Below are positions 9,227-17,804 of a DNA stretch of 64,000 nt, one piece after another. The position numbers were made by a program, and so were the translations under genes. Within the stretch, counting starts at the first letter, position 1. Each line of letters begins with the position of its first letter. This DNA is from GCA-2746795 sp963747345 (GTDB taxonomy: Bacteria > Chloroflexota > Anaerolineae > Promineifilales > Promineifilaceae). The notes beneath the pieces are model-generated. The model made no database searches. It was not told where the DNA came from and saw only the letters and a list, made by a program, of their open reading frames with translations. Where the stretch lies: positions 371,708 to 435,707 of the forward strand of contig CAVVFA010000012.1 in the NCBI GenBank assembly GCA_963747345.1, written 5' to 3'.

Positions 9227-12200
9227 TTAGACATTGAACGCAACCACTTTTTGCTCTTCTGGTTGAATTAGTGGCAAACGAATGTAGAAAGTCGTTCCCT
9301 TACCAAAGGCTGTGTCTAGTGACATGGTGCCATTGTGCATACGCACGAGCCAGAGGGTGATAGGCAGTCCTAATCCGGTGCCTCCAGCTGTGCGCGTGGT
9401 TGAGTTATCGGCTTGTTCAAAGGCTCTGAACAGCTTGTCCATATCTTCTTCTGCGATGCCTACGCCGGTATCGGTGACGGTTATTAAGAGATTCTCTTCA
9501 TCTGCCCGTGAGACTTTGAGGTTGATATACCCTTCTTCTGTGAATTTTGCGGCGTTGGAGAGCAGGTTGATGAGAATTTGCCGGATGCGAATGGGATCGG
9601 CTTGGATGAGGGGCAAGTTGCTTTGTATATCACTGATTAGTTCAACGTTTGGCTTGATGAGGCTGCGAATGTTAGTTAGGGTGGTTTTGGCGGCGTCGCC
9701 TAAGTCAACCTCTTCAAAAACCAGGGTCATTTTGCCAGCTTCGATTTTTGCCATATCCAAAATCTCGTTGATGAGGTTAAGCAGATGCTGACCGTTGTTG
9801 TAGATGGAGGTGAGATCTTCTTCTTGCTCGGTTGTGATGGGGCCATCTATCCCTTTGAGGATGACGCGGGAGAAGCCGATAATTGAATTGAGTGGTGTGC
9901 GCAGTTCATGAGACATGTTGGCGAGGAACTGGTTTTTCATGTCGTCAAGTTGTCGTAATTCTTCGATGTTTTCTTGAATTCTTTCAAATAAGCGGGCGTT
10001 TTCAATGGCAAGACTGGCTTGCGTGGCGATACTTCGCAGCAACTGCCCATCGTTTTCTTGGTAGGCGTGGGGCTGGAAGGAAAGCGCACAAATGAGGCCA
10101 GATGGGGTGTTTTCTCGGTGTAGAGGTACCCATAGGCTGGATTGAACATCGGTCATTATGGGGTCTATTGTTAATAATGGTGAGGCGGCATCTGTGATGA
10201 CAGGCATGTTTTCTCTGAAGAATTGGTGCAGAGGTGATGATGGGGTTATTGTGGATGGTGGGATGGTGATTTCCTGGTTTTCTTTCATGGCGAGAATGGG
10301 GGTGAACTCGTTGGTTTCATTGTCATATTGAGCCATGATGAAAAGGGTTGTATTGAGAAGGCGTCCTACTTGTTGATAGGTGGTTTGGGCGAGTTGTTTT
10401 ACGTCTAGGATGCTGGATATGCTGGATTGAATTTGGTTTAGGAAGATGAGTTCTTGCGCACGGGTGAGGGCTTCATCGAGTAGTTTTAGGTTTTCCAGGT
10501 GGGTAGACAGATGTTCGATGACGGTTTGGGCGAAGATGATATTGTTGGTGGTAAACGGCCGTTTACTGGCGGCATCTATCGCTAAAAAGCCAACTAACTC
10601 TTGTTGGCTGGAGATCGGAACAATCAGGGAGCTAACTGCTTCAAATTGGGTGACGTAATGAACTAACACCTCAGCCGGAATCTCTGTTTCAGCCTCACTA
10701 AGCAGTAAACTTTCCCGTTGGCTGTTCAAATAATCGTAGACAAAATCACCTGCCATCTCAAAGCGGATAGATGCGCCCCGGTTGGCTGCTACCGTTTCGG
10801 CCACGACCTGACCCGTTTCTACTTGATTATCATAAAGCACAATGCGACAGTCAGAGGCGCCGGTGTAGTTTTTGATTTCTTTTACCGCGATTTCAAGCGC
10901 ATCGTCACGGGTAAGCGCCTGGCTTAAAGAACGACCAATCCGATAGAGCAACTCTGCTTGCCGCAATAGCTGTTGGTTGATGATGGTGATAGCCGCTTGG
11001 TCGGCTAAAGTGCGGAAAGGCTGCATGTCGTGGATGGTGACGGATAGTTTGTTAACGGCTTGAATGGCGAGTGCGCCTAGCCACGTCCCTTCGGCATGGA
11101 TGGGGATGAGCACAATCGTTTGCACATATTCTGAGGCCATTAACTGGCTGATCTCTGGGGCGGTGGTAAGTAGTTCCTCCACATCTAGCAGGAGGACGAT
11201 TTCGTTGCGATTTAGTTGGGCTTCATAGGGAAAATCTTGACGTGAAATTTGCGGGAGGATGGTGGTATCGGTTTTTCGCCGGCTCCATTGAGCAGGGCGA
11301 GACAAGAAGTCGGGGGTTGCCCGTTCGACGACGATGACTTGAGCGAAGTCGAATAGGTTTGATTGGGATGTAAAATCGAGCAGCACATTGTAAACGTCGT
11401 TGGGGGTGCGGGTTTCACTGAGCAACCGGCCGCTTTCGTATAGACGACTAGTTTCGGCCAGATTGGTTTGCACTTGCGTGAGAAGGTCGGCGTTGAGAAT
11501 GGCGGTGGCGAGTTGATCGGCTAGATTTTGCAGGACGGTGATGGTTTCCGGTGTAAATGCGCCGGTTTGTTCACTTTGCACGGTGAGCGCCCCGATGACA
11601 TCTCCGTGTGAACGCAAGGGTAACGCGAGTTCGGAGCGCGTGTTGGGCAGCAGCGGATTAGGCGCAAAGTGAACTGCCTGGGTCACGTCTTGTTCCACGA
11701 TGGCTCGGTTGTGGGCAATGGATGTGCCGATCATGGAACTGCTGCCGACTTCTAGTTGATGCTTTCTGGCAATTTGGACTCGTCCTGCTTCCCCTGTACC
11801 GGCTTCGAGAACGGCCGTTTTCCGAGAAGTATCCACCAAGAACAAACCCACATAATAGAAATTAAACCGGGTTTGGATGAGGTCTACCGTCTCTTGGATG
11901 AGGATGTCGGGATTTAGAATGGTCGTGGCTGCCCGCGAAACTTCCGAAGCCACTTGGAGCTGATTTGAGTAAGCGCGTGTCGTTTGCAGCAAATAGGCGT
12001 TGTTGAGGGCTGTCCCCATTTCTTTGATGATTTCTTCGATGAAGGATTGTTCGTCACTATCAAGTGGAATATCACCAGGAATGGCTACCTGCCCAAATGC
12101 ATGATCCCCAATGCGCAGGGGTAGGGCGGTGTGATCCAGGGGGATGGTTAAGGCTTGGTTGTCTTGATGCCGTGCCACGTGAAGCCCGTCTTGACTAAAG

Positions 12201-13240
12201 TTAGCTTCCAACGAAGTGTCTCCCCCGCTCCAAATGGTGTCCACATAACGGCCGTGGAGAATTTCTAGCTCTTGGGCGCGTTGGGAGGTTTCAATCAGCA
12301 AGTTCAGATTATGCCAGATGGTAGTAAGCCCTTGCCCAAATGTGCGCAGCAAGATGGGCAGTTCTCGTTCTTCCTCAACGCCTGGATTGGTGCTGAAGGC
12401 GATGAGACTGCCCTGCCGATCTGCGCTAATGGAGAATGGAATGACGATGGTGAGTCCTTTTGTGCGTTGGGAGACTTGATGCTGCCTGACAAATACGCCA
12501 TCTGACTCTGGGACTTGGTTGAGCAGATCGGCAATTTGGGGTTCGCCCGGATCAACTTGACCGATATTGGCGGCCGTTGTTGTGCGCAATATCCAGTTGG
12601 CACTGTGTACGGGTTGTTCGTAGATGGAGACGTGATCCAGATCCAAGGCTTGGCAGATGCCACTTACTGCTGAATCTAGCAGTCCCATTTCCGTGTTGGC
12701 GCGGGTGAGACTGGCATTTAACTGTAGAATTTGATTGAGGCTGCGACTGTGGTTTTCAACCGATTCCCGCAGATGCTGTTGTTGGTCAAGCTGCGCGTAC
12801 AACGCTTGTTGCAGCACCATTTGTGATTCTTCCTGCGTCCGAAGTTGCACAACTTCACGGGTTTCCGCCAGCTTTTCGAGGAAGATGAGCTGGAAATCGT
12901 TGATCTTGGTGATGAGAAGGGGCGTGCAAATCTCAGTGGGAAGGTGGGACAAAATCACGCGCATCATTTGAGAAGCGGTGGTGAGTGCCAGCCCTTGTTT
13001 GGCTAAATCCGAAGCTAAGGCGGCAATATCAAATTGAGACAGTTGCTCGTTGATGAACCGGGTTAGTTTGTCAAAAATGCGTTCGGCAATGTCTGGACCT
13101 GCCTGATTTGATTTTAGCGCATTCCGGTTGTCGGAACTGTGTTGGCTGAAGGCTTGCGCCATGCTTGAGACGACATCACTTTTATGGGTGTGCCATTGTT
13201 GGGTTATTGCTGAAAAGTCGAGGTTGGTCTGGGTATTCAT
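9227..13240 (-). CDS. Giant multi-GAF sensor histidine kinase
   Basis: An intact 1337-residue protein without evident membrane helices. An all-helical N-terminus (1-165, resembling globin-sensor or four-helix regions) precedes about five GAF domains near residues 170-320, 420-580, 600-755, 755-910 and 925-1085. Two carry the recurrent SELALPLRSHGDVIGALTVQ motif. A HisKA domain follows (phospho-His in FLANMSHELRTPLNSIIGFS, about 1108) and a HATPase with NLLSNAAKFTEEG, DTGVGIAEEDMDKLF and GGTGLGLPIT. GAF domains bind small ligands, haem or bilins; I see no chromophore cysteine that settles which. It is third in a tight run behind a receiver (16124) and a GAF membrane protein (13253), only 12 bases after the latter. 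Confidence 0.93.
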   Translation of the reverse strand: MNTQTNLDFSAITQQWHTHKSDVVSSMAQAFSQHSSDNRNALKSNQAGPDIAERIFDKLTRFINEQLSQFDIAALASDLAKQGLALTTASQMMRVILSHLPTEICTPLLITKINDFQLIFLEKLAETREVVQLRTQEESQMVLQQALYAQLDQQQHLRESVENHSRSLNQILQLNASLTRANTEMGLLDSAVSGICQALDLDHVSIYEQPVHSANWILRTTTAANIGQVDPGEPQIADLLNQVPESDGVFVRQHQVSQRTKGLTIVIPFSISADRQGSLIAFSTNPGVEEERELPILLRTFGQGLTTIWHNLNLLIETSQRAQELEILHGRYVDTIWSGGDTSLEANFSQDGLHVARHQDNQALTIPLDHTALPLRIGDHAFGQVAIPGDIPLDSDEQSFIEEIIKEMGTALNNAYLLQTTRAYSNQLQVASEVSRAATTILNPDILIQETVDLIQTRFNFYYVGLFLVDTSRKTAVLEAGTGEAGRVQIARKHQLEVGSSSMIGTSIAHNRAIVEQDVTQAVHFAPNPLLPNTRSELALPLRSHGDVIGALTVQSEQTGAFTPETITVLQNLADQLATAILNADLLTQVQTNLAETSRLYESGRLLSETRTPNDVYNVLLDFTSQSNLFDFAQVIVVERATPDFLSRPAQWSRRKTDTTILPQISRQDFPYEAQLNRNEIVLLLDVEELLTTAPEISQLMASEYVQTIVLIPIHAEGTWLGALAIQAVNKLSVTIHDMQPFRTLADQAAITIINQQLLRQAELLYRIGRSLSQALTRDDALEIAVKEIKNYTGASDCRIVLYDNQVETGQVVAETVAANRGASIRFEMAGDFVYDYLNSQRESLLLSEAETEIPAEVLVHYVTQFEAVSSLIVPISSQQELVGFLAIDAASKRPFTTNNIIFAQTVIEHLSTHLENLKLLDEALTRAQELIFLNQIQSSISSILDVKQLAQTTYQQVGRLLNTTLFIMAQYDNETNEFTPILAMKENQEITIPPSTITPSSPLHQFFRENMPVITDAASPLLTIDPIMTDVQSSLWVPLHRENTPSGLICALSFQPHAYQENDGQLLRSIATQASLAIENARLFERIQENIEELRQLDDMKNQFLANMSHELRTPLNSIIGFSRVILKGIDGPITTEQEEDLTSIYNNGQHLLNLINEILDMAKIEAGKMTLVFEEVDLGDAAKTTLTNIRSLIKPNVELISDIQSNLPLIQADPIRIRQILINLLSNAAKFTEEGYINLKVSRADEENLLITVTDTGVGIAEEDMDKLFRAFEQADNSTTRTAGGTGLGLPITLWLVRMHNGTMSLDTAFGKGTTFYIRLPLIQPEEQKVVAFNV

Positions 13241-13252
13241 GAGCGTTGGCTG

Positions 13253-16117
13253 TTATGCCTTCTCTTCAGTTTGGGTGATGGATTTGCCCAGGAATAAATT
13301 GACAGAACGGCCGTTTACCTGTTCAGATAGCGCTTTTAAGCCAACACGAATAATTTCATTGGTATCGGCCGTATTGTGTAATTGCGTGCTGATTTGGTTA
13401 AGAACACGTTGGCGATGAACGCGGGATTCGGCCGCTTCTAATAGCCGGCTGTTCCCAATCGCGATAGCCAACTGGTCACTCATTGTCTGCAAGATACTAA
13501 CCAATTCAGGTGTAAAGGCATTGGGTTCTGTGCTTTGCACCGTGAGCGCCCCAATAATATTCCCGCGAACACGGAGGGGCAGTGCCAACTCTGAGCGTGT
13601 ATCTGGCAGGTGGACATTGGGCTGCCACTCCTCATCTTTGGTCACATCTTGCGTAATGCGAGAACGGCCGTCGCCCGTCGCACCACCAATCAAAGAGCGT
13701 CCGCCAATCATCAGCTTATGCCCCTTTTCCAACTGTATTTTACCGGCCTCGCCCGTGGCGGCCTGAAGAACAGCTTGATTCGTCGTGGCATCGTTCAAGA
13801 AAATCCCCGTGTAATAAAGGGAGAACCGTTCATTAATTAATGAAACAGAGCCTTCCAATAACTTGTCGAGATCCAGGATGCTATTTGCGGCGGCAGAGAC
13901 TTCTGCTGCTGTTTGCAATTGCAGTCGTTGTTCTGATTGTGCTGCCAAAGCCGTTTGAATATCTGCCAACGTTGTTTGATTGCTGATAGCAATGGCCGTA
14001 GGCCCGGCAATCGTTTCTAGTAGTTCTACACTTCGTTCATCAAAGGCTTTTGCATCATAATCATTTTCTACAACGAGAACACCGATGATTTTATTGGCAA
14101 CAATGAGCGGAACACCTAGCCACGCAGATGGGGCTGCCCCGACACTGACGGAGCTATATTGTTGTAATTTTTCGGGCATGTCCTTGTTGAGCAAAAGCTG
14201 TCGCCGGGTTCGCAATACCTGCCCTGTGAAACCTTGTGAAATGGGGATAGGCGCTATACTCGTCAAATCTAGTTCTTGACCATATTCAAAACCATAAACC
14301 CATTCAAAATATTGCTCGTCTTTGGTGAGCAGCATGATCGACATGGTTGTGGCTTCAAACAAGGATAAGATTTCACGTCGAGCGCTCTCAAAAACATCAA
14401 ACATAGTTGGGGCTAAAGAGAGTCGGTTACTCAAACGGTTTAACGCATTTAATTGGGCTAAACGTCCTTGTCTTTCAGAAGCCAATATTGCATTGTTGAG
14501 AGCGATGGCTGTTTCATTTGCCATCACATTTGCTAATTGTCGATCCGACCTGGCAAATTCTGGTTGATCAGCTGTCCGAAAAATCATTACGACGCCAAGC
14601 GGGGTGGAGCCATGTGTCAGGGGAACCAGCAGGCTTGATTCTTGGCCTTGTTCCGCCAGGAAATTTTGTTCAGGTTGAGAAGTCTCAGAATCGTTACGGT
14701 GTCGCAGGAGGGTTGCTTGTTGAGCAAGTACCTCGCCGATGCTGGGGAAATGGGCAATCGGAAAGGTGTACGGATTTAGGTTGAACTCAGCTTTTTTTGA
14801 GTCATCTGGCTGCTGAATGTGCATGATTTGGCTGACTGCCACATCATTTTCTTGATTCCAGTTGGTAATAAGGGTGAGGTTTGCGTGGATTTGCATAGAA
14901 AACGTGCGGGCGGCACGTCGGTAGATTTCACCCACATCCGTTGTCGTTGTCAGCGCGGTGTTTAGATTTAGTAGGGATTGTGTTTCAGCGAGATAGGATT
15001 CGGTTTGGGAGAAGAGCTGGGCATTGTCAACGTTAATAGCTAACTGGTTGGCTAAAATCTGCAAACTCGTCATATCTTCTTGAAGAAAGGCATTTTCTTG
15101 TTGACTATGGATATCGAGTATGCCTAGCAATTTTCCACGAGCAATCAAGGGAAGTCCTGCCTCAGAGTGTGTTTCTTTGAGTAGGGGATCGCTGTAGTAT
15201 AGGGGGTCATCTTGGGCATTGTTAGCGATGCGTGGTTCTTGATGTTGAGCAACCCAACTTATGATTGATTTTGAATCGATGTCGAGACGGAATCGCTTTC
15301 TTTTCATTTCTTCGCCGATTGCACCAACGGCTTCTCTCAACACAAGTTTTGTTTCTGACTGGTTTAAGAGATAGATAGCGACGAAGTAAAAACCATATTG
15401 ATCTCGAATGGTATAAACAATATCTGTTAGCAACTCATCCAGGTTTAAGATGTTGCTGGTTGATTGGCTGATGTTGGCACTGCGTTGTAATCGTTGAGCA
15501 CGATGTTCTAGTTGATGCGTTTGTACTTCCATCTGTTGGGTGAGGTTGGTGGATGATCGTAACCATTTTTGCATTCGGGAGGCAGTAATCCAGGTGGTCA
15601 AGCTGATGGAGAGTGTAATAAAAATGTAGTTAACGAGATCGACCAGGTAATCGTCAGATGGTTTTTGTGTCAGGTAGTAAGCAGAAATTGAGAGAATGAC
15701 TAATATGGCATAAATGATGCTGTCTCTGACGGTTGCCATGGTGGCAATAGCGACGATTGAGATGAGCATGAGGTATGGCAGTGAATGGGGTTCCTCGGAT
15801 TGTAACAAGGTGAGGAAGATGGCGGTGTTGAGCGTTATAAAAATGAGATGAGCCGCATAGGTTGGATACCCTCTTTGCACGGTCAATAGGCTGCCGATGC
15901 TCAAGGTGGGTATGATTAGCAGTTCAGCGATGAAGAATAGACCTGTTGTTTGTGTCCAGCCGCTGCTGAGTAAGTTTATAAAACTGTAGAGGGTGTGGAG
16001 AAGGGCAACGGCCGTTAACAAAATCGTGAGTATCTGGACAAGCTGCCCCTTTTGGCGGACTTCTTCATCTGTTGTGCGAATCGTTAGTAAATCGACAACT
16101 ATTGGGGGGCGGGTCAT
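13253..16117 (-). CDS. Membrane-anchored multi-GAF sensor without an output domain
   Basis: 954 residues and intact. The N-terminal 25-190 hold about six hydrophobic segments, for example LVQILTILLTAVALLHTLYS and IIYAILVILSISAYYL. A coiled linker and about four GAF domains follow (215-370, 375-545, 560-715, 735-890), again with SELALPLRVRGNIIGALTVQ. It ends in a short helical tail without HisKA, GGDEF or HTH. It lies 6 bases after the stop of a receiver gene and 12 bases before the giant kinase. It may therefore be a membrane partner passing signal to that kinase. The last GAF is clearly paralogous to GAF2 of the kinase, suggesting duplication. Confidence 0.88.
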   Translation of the reverse strand: MTRPPIVVDLLTIRTTDEEVRQKGQLVQILTILLTAVALLHTLYSFINLLSSGWTQTTGLFFIAELLIIPTLSIGSLLTVQRGYPTYAAHLIFITLNTAIFLTLLQSEEPHSLPYLMLISIVAIATMATVRDSIIYAILVILSISAYYLTQKPSDDYLVDLVNYIFITLSISLTTWITASRMQKWLRSSTNLTQQMEVQTHQLEHRAQRLQRSANISQSTSNILNLDELLTDIVYTIRDQYGFYFVAIYLLNQSETKLVLREAVGAIGEEMKRKRFRLDIDSKSIISWVAQHQEPRIANNAQDDPLYYSDPLLKETHSEAGLPLIARGKLLGILDIHSQQENAFLQEDMTSLQILANQLAINVDNAQLFSQTESYLAETQSLLNLNTALTTTTDVGEIYRRAARTFSMQIHANLTLITNWNQENDVAVSQIMHIQQPDDSKKAEFNLNPYTFPIAHFPSIGEVLAQQATLLRHRNDSETSQPEQNFLAEQGQESSLLVPLTHGSTPLGVVMIFRTADQPEFARSDRQLANVMANETAIALNNAILASERQGRLAQLNALNRLSNRLSLAPTMFDVFESARREILSLFEATTMSIMLLTKDEQYFEWVYGFEYGQELDLTSIAPIPISQGFTGQVLRTRRQLLLNKDMPEKLQQYSSVSVGAAPSAWLGVPLIVANKIIGVLVVENDYDAKAFDERSVELLETIAGPTAIAISNQTTLADIQTALAAQSEQRLQLQTAAEVSAAANSILDLDKLLEGSVSLINERFSLYYTGIFLNDATTNQAVLQAATGEAGKIQLEKGHKLMIGGRSLIGGATGDGRSRITQDVTKDEEWQPNVHLPDTRSELALPLRVRGNIIGALTVQSTEPNAFTPELVSILQTMSDQLAIAIGNSRLLEAAESRVHRQRVLNQISTQLHNTADTNEIIRVGLKALSEQVNGRSVNLFLGKSITQTEEKA

Positions 16118-16123
16118 TATGGG

Positions 16124-16564
16124 TTAGATGCCCAAATCCCAAACGGATTGACCGTTAAGAATTTGGCGAATTTGTTCAGGGAATTGGTCAGCGTCTAACG
16201 GTTTTACCAGGAAGCCATCGAAGCCAGCTTCACGAGCCTTTTGCATTTCTTGACTGCTACCATGCGCGGTGACAACAACGACTAAGATGTCTTTTAGATT
16301 TTCATCTGCACGAATCTGAGCCAGCGCTTCATACCCATCTTCATGCGGAAGCCGGAGATCCATGAGAATGAGATCGATGCGTTGCATGGTGTTGGCAAAG
16401 TCAACGACACCCCATCCGGTTGTTTTCCACTCGCATTTTTGCACGCCCATAAAAGCCAGCAATCGGGCGATGAGGACAAAGTTTGAAACATTGTCTTCTA
16501 CAACGAGAATATGAGCATCGGTTGGATCAACAGTTTTTCTTGGTTGTGTGAGAGATTTATTCAT
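16124..16564 (-). CDS. Single-domain response regulator (CheY-like)
   Basis: 146 residues, one receiver domain: acidic site VVEDN, phosphoacceptor D in LILMDLRLPHEDGYE, T in VVVTAHG, K in LVKPLDADQFPEQI. No output domain is present. It is first of the three-gene run with the GAF sensor (start 16117) and the giant kinase, so it is probably their partner. Its ATG overlaps the stop of a receiver remnant in an ATGA arrangement (16561-16564), which implies the run once had a further receiver upstream. Confidence 0.9.
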   Translation of the reverse strand: MNKSLTQPRKTVDPTDAHILVVEDNVSNFVLIARLLAFMGVQKCEWKTTGWGVVDFANTMQRIDLILMDLRLPHEDGYEALAQIRADENLKDILVVVVTAHGSSQEMQKAREAGFDGFLVKPLDADQFPEQIRQILNGQSVWDLGI

Positions 16565-16739
16565 CTGATTGTCTCGTTTATTATTTGTAGGTATGTTCGA
16601 ACCTGGTTTGGTAATTCGTCTACGTCTATTGGTTTTTGGATAAATCCCTTACAGCCAGTCTGAAGGCTTTTTTGCTTGCTGCATTTGTCCCTTGATGTGT
16701 ACAAACTGATGTTACACCTTTACTTATTTTATGTAACAT
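16561..16739 (-). pseudogene. Remnant of a response-regulator receiver
   Basis: Reading back from the TGA that overlaps the next ATG gives GCKGFIQKPIDVDELPNQVRTYLQIINETIR, the typical last helix and conserved Lys (K in QKPID) of a receiver. One frame over, and just upstream, VTSVCTHQGTNAASKKAF resembles beta4-alpha4 of the same domain. The first ~70 residues with the phosphoacceptor Asp are missing. I read it as a truncated, frameshifted copy. The similarity of its ending to KPLDADQFPEQI in the next gene suggests an old tandem duplication. Confidence 0.55.
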
Positions 16740-16855
16740 AGCGTTGTAATACATGATACTAAAAAAGATTTTTATGACCGTTAATGATACGAGAATATCT
16801 TTTTGTTGTGTGATTTTATGGGTGCAAACTTAAACAATGTCTTACCTTTTTTGAA

Positions 16856-17341
16856 TCAGGCCGCTTTGGTGTACTTTGCCCCTGTGATTTTCATTAAGTC
16901 CTTGACGTTCATTTTAACATCCAGACCTCTTTTGCCGCCGCTCACATAAATTTGTTCATATTGCTTTGCGGATTCATCTAAATATACGTTGAAATTTTTG
17001 TTTTTCAGTGCCAACGCCGATATGCCGCCAACTTGGAGTCCCGTCAGTTCTTCTGCTTGTTCGTGAGTTGCCATAACCAGTTTCTTTTCTACCACGCTCT
17101 TTGCAAATAATTTGAGATCGAGTTGCTGATTGGCGGCTATGATGACGAGAAATCGCTTTTTCTCGTTGCCCGGCACGATGACGACTAAGGTTTTGAAGAG
17201 TTGGGAGGGAGGCAAATTTAGGAAAGTTGCAATTTCTTCTGCGTCACGCATGGTGTCTGGAAAGGTGGTGATGGTGTAATCGACACCTTTAAGGGCGTAT
17301 TGAACAAGTTTAGGCAGCGGAGTGTTTGCAGTGGCAGCCAT
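16856..17341 (-). CDS. ybaK: YbaK/EbsC-family aminoacyl-tRNA deacylase
   Basis: 161 residues, single-domain. The family hydrolyses mischarged tRNA, classically Cys-tRNA-Pro. Diagnostic segments are LFKTLVVIVPG with the catalytic-site lysine, a central VVEKKLVMATHEQAEELTG, and GGISALALK followed by VYLDES. Length matches YbaK (about 155-160). It sits between two receiver genes but has no visible link to signalling; spacing to both neighbours is short (27 bases to the receiver upstream), so they may be co-transcribed. Confidence 0.9.
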   Translation of the reverse strand: MAATANTPLPKLVQYALKGVDYTITTFPDTMRDAEEIATFLNLPPSQLFKTLVVIVPGNEKKRFLVIIAANQQLDLKLFAKSVVEKKLVMATHEQAEELTGLQVGGISALALKNKNFNVYLDESAKQYEQIYVSGGKRGLDVKMNVKDLMKITGAKYTKAA

Positions 17342-17368
17342 AATAAAGGTGTGGGATTAGGTTAAAGT

Positions 17369-17758
17369 TTACTGTTTTTGAATTTGTTCCTGAATGGTTT
17401 GAATGACATCAGGGAAATCGAACGGTTTTGGCAGGAATTTGGCATCGATAGCGTCTAATTCGGTTTCTGAGGGAGAGGGCCAGGCACTTACAAGGACAAA
17501 CGGCCGTTTCTCCCCCCGTCGTCTTAATTCTTTTGCCAGATCCAACCCGGTCATTCTGGGGAGGCGAATGTCAAAAAAGAATAAATCGGCGTTTTCAAAT
17601 TCAGGTAGTTCCATGTTCTCTAGCAGCGCTTCCGCACTCATGAAAACGGGATGGACGGAGATTCCAAATAAGCCAAGCCCACTAACCAGTAGTTGTGCAA
17701 TATTGGGTTCGTCTTCGACGTAGACTAGATTAATTAGCATGGGTTGTTTCTTGGGCAT
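17369..17758 (-). CDS. Single-domain response regulator
   Basis: 129 residues, a receiver alone: VYVEDEPNIAQLL, phosphoacceptor in LFFFDIRLPRMTGLDLAKEL, S in VLVSAWPS, K in FLPKPFDF. The segment SAWPSPSETELDAIDAKF is atypical but keeps the core. It precedes the deacylase on the same strand. The cognate kinase is not obvious and may be any of the kinases at 5.9, 9.2 or 37.3 kb. Confidence 0.88.
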   Translation of the reverse strand: MPKKQPMLINLVYVEDEPNIAQLLVSGLGLFGISVHPVFMSAEALLENMELPEFENADLFFFDIRLPRMTGLDLAKELRRRGEKRPFVLVSAWPSPSETELDAIDAKFLPKPFDFPDVIQTIQEQIQKQ

Positions 17759-17804
17759 AATGGATTCCTTTCCTTAAAAATTATCCCGATGATGATACCT
17801 GAAA

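Noticed and set aside
9052..9237. 61-codon plus-strand frame before the giant kinase end
   Set aside because: No ribosome site or motif; the frame runs into the 3' end of the kinase gene.
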